This document shows, in pieces, positions 7,340 to 11,512 of a stretch of 11,512 bases of DNA. Where the stretch lies: contig LVLI01000895.1 of assembly GCA_001687465.1 (NCBI GenBank), positions 1 through 11,512 on the forward strand, written 5' to 3'. The notes beneath the pieces were generated by a model. That model ran no database searches. It was not told the DNA's origin and saw only the letters and a list, made by a program, of their open reading frames with translations. Position 1 is the first letter of the stretch. Every line of letters starts with the position of its first letter. The stretch comes from Halocafeteria seosinensis (lineage: Eukaryota; Sar; Bigyra; Bicosoecida). The position numbers were made by a program, and so were the translations under genes.

Positions 7340-9433
7340 ATGGAAGAAGTAGACGAGGGAGATGCCCCGGTTGTGTATAATAAGCTGGCGGCGGCAGGGA
7401 ATTCTTAGAGCGCGTTAAGGAACGCAATTACCGCTCACTACCATCTAGATGCCTTCCTGTCGAGCAAGAAGATAGAAGAACAGGAAGAGTTGGTTTGCTC
7501 AAAGGATATGTTAGTAGAGTATGCCACATATCTGGTAGAGTGCGGGGAAAAGCCAACGGGGATCTCTTGAAAGGCAACAGCCTATCAGTACTTTACATAC
7601 ACTAAGGTTTGCTGCAGAAGAAGTATCCCAAAAGTCCTAAATTGAAAAAGCTATCGGATTCTGACTGGTTCACCAGATTGGGAATCGGATCAGAAACCTA
7701 GTCTCGCAACGTTGCACGCGGGATGGGATCCCTTTCGCTGGAAAGGCACCTCCATTGGATTGAGTTCGCGAGGTGTTTCCTCGCAGAGAACAACCCGGAG
7801 GCAATATGAGGAGAGCGGCCATAGTGATAAACTGGCTCGCAGTGGGACGCGCTGGTGAAGTCGCTCTGATGACGTGGAATTGCCTGTCACTACCCATTAC
7901 TGGAGAATACCTCACTGCTGATTGGGCTCAGAAAAAGACCTCCACCTTCCAGCCCATGAGTTTCTTTCCGGATAGGTCCAATTATGAGATTGACTGCTTG
8001 CACTGCTTCGGTACTTATCTCATAACCTCTAGAGGAAATTATGGTGAGCAAAACTTTATTTTCCCACAACTCCAAAGAATAAAAGCCCCAGCGACCAAAC
8101 TGACGACGTGGTTGAAGGAAAAAGATGAGGATCAGGTCAATTATGTCGGCACATCTTTGCGCATTGGCGCATCCAATCAAATGGCAAACACTCGAGGTGT
8201 AGAATTACATCATATAATTGCGCGTGGAGGTTGGGAGTGTCAAGGGATCAACAATGTTTTCCACTATTTGCTGCAATTGTTCGAAAGCATCAACGTCGGA
8301 GGAAGGGCGTTGACAGGATGGACTGATTGTAAAACGGGTGCTTATCTACCCGGCCTCGTACTCATGACTGAGGATAGCCGGAAGGATATCGAAACTTTCC
8401 TCACTCATCTCGTTGGACAAAACACGGCAATTTTTCGCGATATTTCGTTAGGATGTACACCGATCACTGGACTGCTTCACGCGATGTTAGCAAGCCTGCT
8501 AATGTACTTCAACGATGTCCTTAGGATTGGGGACCCAAATCTCATATTATTCAACAGATCACCGACGCTGCATCACAGTCCGGTATTGAATACTTAACAC
8601 TACTCGTGTGGGGACGACTTGTCAAAACGGACTTCAACAAGCGCAATCTTGACAATATTTCCAGCAGTGACATACGTGCCCAAGTAGGAAAACTTCAATC
8701 AGAAATTCATGAGCTTCGCAGCACAGTTGTTAGCTCTCTGCAGGGACTAACGGAAGAAATTAAGGTTTTGAAGGATCTTCAAAGGAAGGAAGAGATTGAT
8801 AGAGTCCCTGTTAGTCCTTCGGGTCCACCACTAACAACCTCGTCTCAAAGGAAAAGATCCCGTTCCCCCTGCGAAGCTAGGTTAAATGAACAAAGCAGCC
8901 AAGATAGAGCGAAAGTGACGTCTTCGAAGAAATCGTTGAACGATGCGATACAGAAGAAGCCAACCATACTGAAGGAGTTTTGCATCGAAAAACTGAAGGG
9001 GTATAGATTGTCCACGTTCCCCGGCGATTACGTACGACACGGCTTGGCCAAACCAGGAATGTTGTCAGCGGCCTGCAAAAACAAGCAAGATTGAGGGTAC
9101 CTTTCGAAAGTGATTAAGTTTGCCAAGAAAGACCCTGCTTCTCAAAAGTTATCCGAATGCAGCAAATTGGACATGTCAAAACGTGGAGTACAGGACCAAA
9201 TTAATATGCCTGCCGCAGAGACCCAGGAACGAGTTATGGCCAGACTTGCAGACCTCGAAAAGGAGATTCCAACAAAGGAGAAGAGCGAAGACGTACATCG
9301 GAAGAAGAGAGAGAAAACAGGTGTTGTTTCAGCTGTAGCAAAAAGAATACCCTCTGACGATACAGTAGTTCCCCGAAGGCAAGAATATTTCTTCTTTAAC
9401 CTCGGTTCTTCACAGTCCGCTAGTGACTCGTAG
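7340..9433 (+). pseudogene. Degenerate tyrosine recombinase of Crypton or related element
   Basis: This would cut and rejoin DNA through a covalent tyrosine link. It reads in pieces: 7340 to about 7612 from an ATG, with in-frame TAG 7406-7408 and TGA 7568-7570; then to about 7806 in a second frame, with TAG 7699-7701 (core-binding region, WFTRLGIG); then 7803 to about 8530 as the catalytic domain; then to 9433 with TGA 9092-9094. Catalytic features are Arg I in GRAGE (7848-7850), Arg II in SLRIGA (8160-8162), Trp in RGGW (8232-8234) and the likely nucleophile Tyr in VFHYL (8265-8267). Spacings of 24 and 11 residues fit the family. The usual His three residues before Arg II is Thr. The C-terminus has a coiled coil (about 8654-8790) and a basic RKRSRS stretch (near 8850). 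No reverse transcriptase is present in the window, which favours Crypton over DIRS. Not functional as it stands. Confidence 0.75.
8531..9433 (+). other. C-terminal tail of the recombinase: WG segment, coiled coil, basic region
   Basis: This is a single frame interrupted only by TGA at 9092-9094. It begins after a frame change in the GGGGACCC run and continues the recombinase helix (HIIQQITDAASQSGIEYL, then LVWGRLVKTDF). A heptad-like segment follows (LQSEIHELRSTVVSSL), then a Ser/Arg/Lys-rich linker. Beyond the TGA the same frame stays open for 113 codons with similar charged composition (VIKFAKKDPA), so it was probably once one protein. No zinc finger or GCR1-type domain is evident. Confidence 0.6.
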
Positions 9434-9961
9434 AGCTATGCATCAATACGCATCAACATTGATGATGATCAAGGGAAAAATACGAAACACCCATACTCGC
9501 TTTAACAGCCTTCGTTGCTTTTTTATTTTGACTGGTTTTGTCTCAGCAAACATATGTTTGTTCGGCCGGCCTCAATGACGGATGCATGCTACTCATCCTC
9601 ATTCACTCGGTAGCTGATACTAATCGTTGAATCATGAAATCTATTTCCATTTGAAGTCTGGCCGGACGCAATCACTTTTTCATCCTTGATAAACCGCAAG
9701 TGACCAAACATCTGTCGATACTATCCAGTCCCCGCCGTTGTATAGTCATCCAATGCTTGAAAAGCGGCGTTACATGCACATTCGCCTTATATTGGACTCG
9801 ACTGTATATCGGCGGGATTGCACACTGTATATCGAAGTGCATCTGTCCCACAACCGTTTATCGTTCTTGGCCGATAGTGTGTACTGCAGTAAGATTCCCT
9901 ACATGATTCCAACGACGGCAAGAATGTCAATAGTGCACATTCCTTGCTAGTGTTGAGCAGA

Positions 9962-10205
9962 CTAGACTATACCTCCATCTCCATCCATCGAAGACAGAAG
10001 TCCGGGAACTGCAGCTTCTTCAAAAAGAAGAACGGCAAGGGGGTCGAGCATACGGTTTGCTGAGTGGGCAGGCACAGTGCCATCTGCTTCCATGCTTAAA
10101 ATAGCTAATACCCCTAAAATGGCTGCGGCAGGGTGTTGTACATGGGCATAACCAGTGAGGAGTCTCATGCTGCCATACACCGGTGCAGCCGAGGGAACGC
10201 GGGAC
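9962..10205 (-). CDS. Possible small unidentified protein or exon relic
   Basis: A minus-strand frame of about 80 codons ends at a stop near 9962; the first Met in frame is near 10180. The product is rich in Ala, Leu, Val and Gly with a hydrophobic stretch (AAAILGVLAILSM), more protein-like than the surrounding frames. There is no recognised family, no neighbour support and no clear start context, so it may be chance. Confidence 0.2.
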
Positions 10206-10749
10206 TCTCATCCCGACAAGGAGTTCGCTTCTGAGGACAGAACCTCATCGGGTTTGAGCAAACACTCTGAGACTGTCCGAGTATACTCAGACCGTCAGAG
10301 CCACGAGCATACAGCACCAAAAGGATGAGCGAAGTGTAACCAGTGTGATTCCACCGCACAGTCGCCTGAGTTTCCCTATAACCACATGAATATACAATGT
10401 ATGAGGCACCTGAGTAGGAGCACAGACGCATCCTTGAACGAAAAGCTATAGCTGGCGCTTGGCGACGATCAGACTCCGATAAGCCAAACGGTGTGGCACT
10501 ACCACTGGACAGCCTCGTCGTGGCGATATAGATAGCGTCCTGGAATCATCAGAATTCGTTGTTGTGGCTTGGCTTTGTCAGAAGTCCGAAAGGTGTGAAA
10601 TGTATGGTGCATTTCCTCCGGAATGAGTGCCCTATAAGAAGAGGCCAAAGTACCGATACAATGGCATTGGGACTTCTCTCATTGAGCTTGCACCCATAAA
10701 ACAAATATCCAGTCTACGCCCCTCCGAATCCCTTGATTGTATCGATTTG

Positions 10750-10765
10750 GGTTTTCGCGAAAACC
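10750..10765. promoter_or_regulatory. 16-bp perfect palindrome containing TTTTCGCGAAAA
   Basis: GGTTTTCGCGAAAACC is self-complementary over 16 bases and extends by three more A-T pairs after one bulged G. The core resembles back-to-back E2F-type sites (TTTCGCG). No gene start lies convincingly nearby, so a regulatory role is only a suggestion. Confidence 0.2.
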
Positions 10766-11173
10766 AAAACAACGCATGCTCAGCCCGCTCCCTGGCTTAT
10801 CTGAGGGTCTTCGACCAAACGACCTCCATAACTAGTGGTCTCAAGTACACAGTAAAAGGTCAATTCAAATCGAAACGGGCCAAGTATTACATTGTTAACA
10901 CCGTATATAGGTAGACTAGCTGTGGTTGCAGTCCAGGCTGTCAAGGCACGGCAAAAATCTGCGTAGACTCATTCTTCGCCACCCATCTACACGAGGAGAT
11001 GTTTCTGTCAGCGAAAACATAATCCTTTTAGTCTTATAATACGGATCGGCAGTCTAACAATGCGAAAATAAGACGGTATGTAGTTTTGTCCGGGCCTCCA
11101 TTCTGTCGGGCTGGGGAACCCCTACGTTCCGACTTCTTCCGACCGTGTCGAGAACCATTATTGCTCATTTCCA

Positions 11174-11285
11174 CAGACTAACACACCAAAACAGCAAACA
11201 AAAGTGACAAGAAGAACGATGCAGGACGATATCTTTCGAGGAAGACCACCTCTGGGTCCACAGCACGCCGAGAAAGGGTCCGACC
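11174..11285 (+). repeat. Foldback left arm
   Basis: It pairs with 11290-11402 over its whole length apart from the A-run around 11196-11203. The AT-rich outer 30 bases and more GC-rich inner 80 bases are shared by both arms. Confidence 0.9.
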
Positions 11286-11289
11286 TGAC

Positions 11290-11402
11290 GGTCGGACCCT
11301 TTCTCGGCGTGCTGTGGACCCAGAGGTGGTCTTCCTCGAAAGATATCGTCCTGCATCGTTCTTCTTGTCACTTTTTTTTTGCTGTTTTGGTGTGTTAGTC
11401 TG
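11290..11402 (-). repeat. Foldback right arm
   Basis: Inverted copy of 11174-11285 with a run of nine T where the left arm has an interrupted A-run. Its sharp outer end at 11402 mirrors the left boundary. Confidence 0.9.
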
Positions 11403-11512
11403 CGGGCTTAGGTATAGCAAATACAAACATAATTGATATTGTAACGATCGCACATATGCTCTAATTAGGATGTCCACACTCTTTCCAGGGGTATCCGAGG
11501 ATTCCTTATAAC

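Larger units (their letters stand above)
9434..11173. other. Long stretch without a convincing gene
   Basis: Short open frames exist (plus 9738-9950, minus 9962-10205, plus 10627-10914) but none matches a family I know, and starts and contexts are weak. I found no tRNA or rRNA. Small palindromes are present: a 14-bp CAAACATATGTTTG (9547-9560) next to GGCCGGCC (9564-9571), an imperfect 36-nt inverted repeat (10265-10300) and GGTTTTCGCGAAAACC (10750-10765). It could be decayed element sequence or ordinary intergenic DNA. Confidence 0.45.
11174..11402. mobile_element. Near-perfect foldback (MITE-like) element
   Basis: A 112-nt left arm (11174-11285) and a 113-nt right arm (11290-11402) are reverse complements across a 4-nt spacer (TGAC). 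They differ only inside one A/T run (AAACAAAA against nine A), by one substitution and one indel. The outer end is CAGACTAACACACC. No target-site duplication is obvious in the adjoining bases (CATTTCCA on the left, CGGGCTTA on the right). It encodes no protein; the short open frames in it are mirror images of each other. A transcript through it would form a very long hairpin. An inverted duplication made during repair is the other explanation. Confidence 0.75.

Noticed and set aside
9447-9475. CATCAACATTGATG hairpin as a terminator
   Set aside because: Factor-independent hairpin terminators are bacterial, and this window is eukaryotic; the stem is only six pairs.
9738-9950. 70-codon plus-strand frame as a gene
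   Set aside because: It starts at a non-ATG codon, overlaps another frame of equal length (9700-9906), and shows no family signal.
10627-10914. 95-codon plus-strand open frame as a gene
   Set aside because: It needs a GTG start, has no recognisable motif and sits in otherwise gene-poor DNA; treated as chance.
11165-11477. Mirror-image open frames on both strands near the end of the window
   Set aside because: They arise because the DNA is palindromic; both strands give the same peptide.

Overview
The window looks like nuclear DNA of a microbial eukaryote. Introns of 71-97 nt begin GTAAGT, GTGAGT or GTATGT and end CAG. There are no bacterial operons or Shine-Dalgarno spacing. Every recognisable protein belongs to a eukaryotic selfish-element or effector family. 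The lineage cannot be fixed from this sequence; an oomycete, alga or chytrid-like organism would all fit.

Layout. (1) 1-147: a minus-strand reading frame running off the window edge. (2) 148-2394: a DNA transposon of the pogo/Tigger type (Tc1/mariner superfamily, DDE_1 transposase) with 25-bp perfect terminal inverted repeats and a transposase broken by several frameshifts and stops. (3) 2923-6786: the most interesting locus. Small exons joined by phase-1 introns encode a basic, low-complexity N-terminus with an in-frame tandem duplication and a helical segment. Downstream lies a P-loop NTPase plus C-terminal nuclease-like domain with the hallmarks of Crinkler/RHS-type (CRN-RHS) proteins. This may be one gene or two adjacent genes; a single-base frameshift near 6140-6187 separates NTPase from nuclease. 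(4) 7340-9433: a decayed tyrosine-recombinase gene of Crypton or related type, with C-terminal coiled coil and basic region, carrying four in-frame stops and about three frameshifts. (5) 9434-11173: about 1.7 kb with no convincing gene. (6) 11174-11402: a nearly perfect 229-bp foldback (MITE-like) element.

Taken together, the window is an accessory, transposon-rich region in which a CRN-RHS-like gene sits between a dead cut-and-paste transposon and a dead tyrosine-recombinase element. Both transposase genes are clearly degenerate. The CRN-like gene has only one obvious lesion and intact family motifs, so it may be recently functional or functional apart from a sequence error. All family assignments come from motifs read by eye, without database searches.
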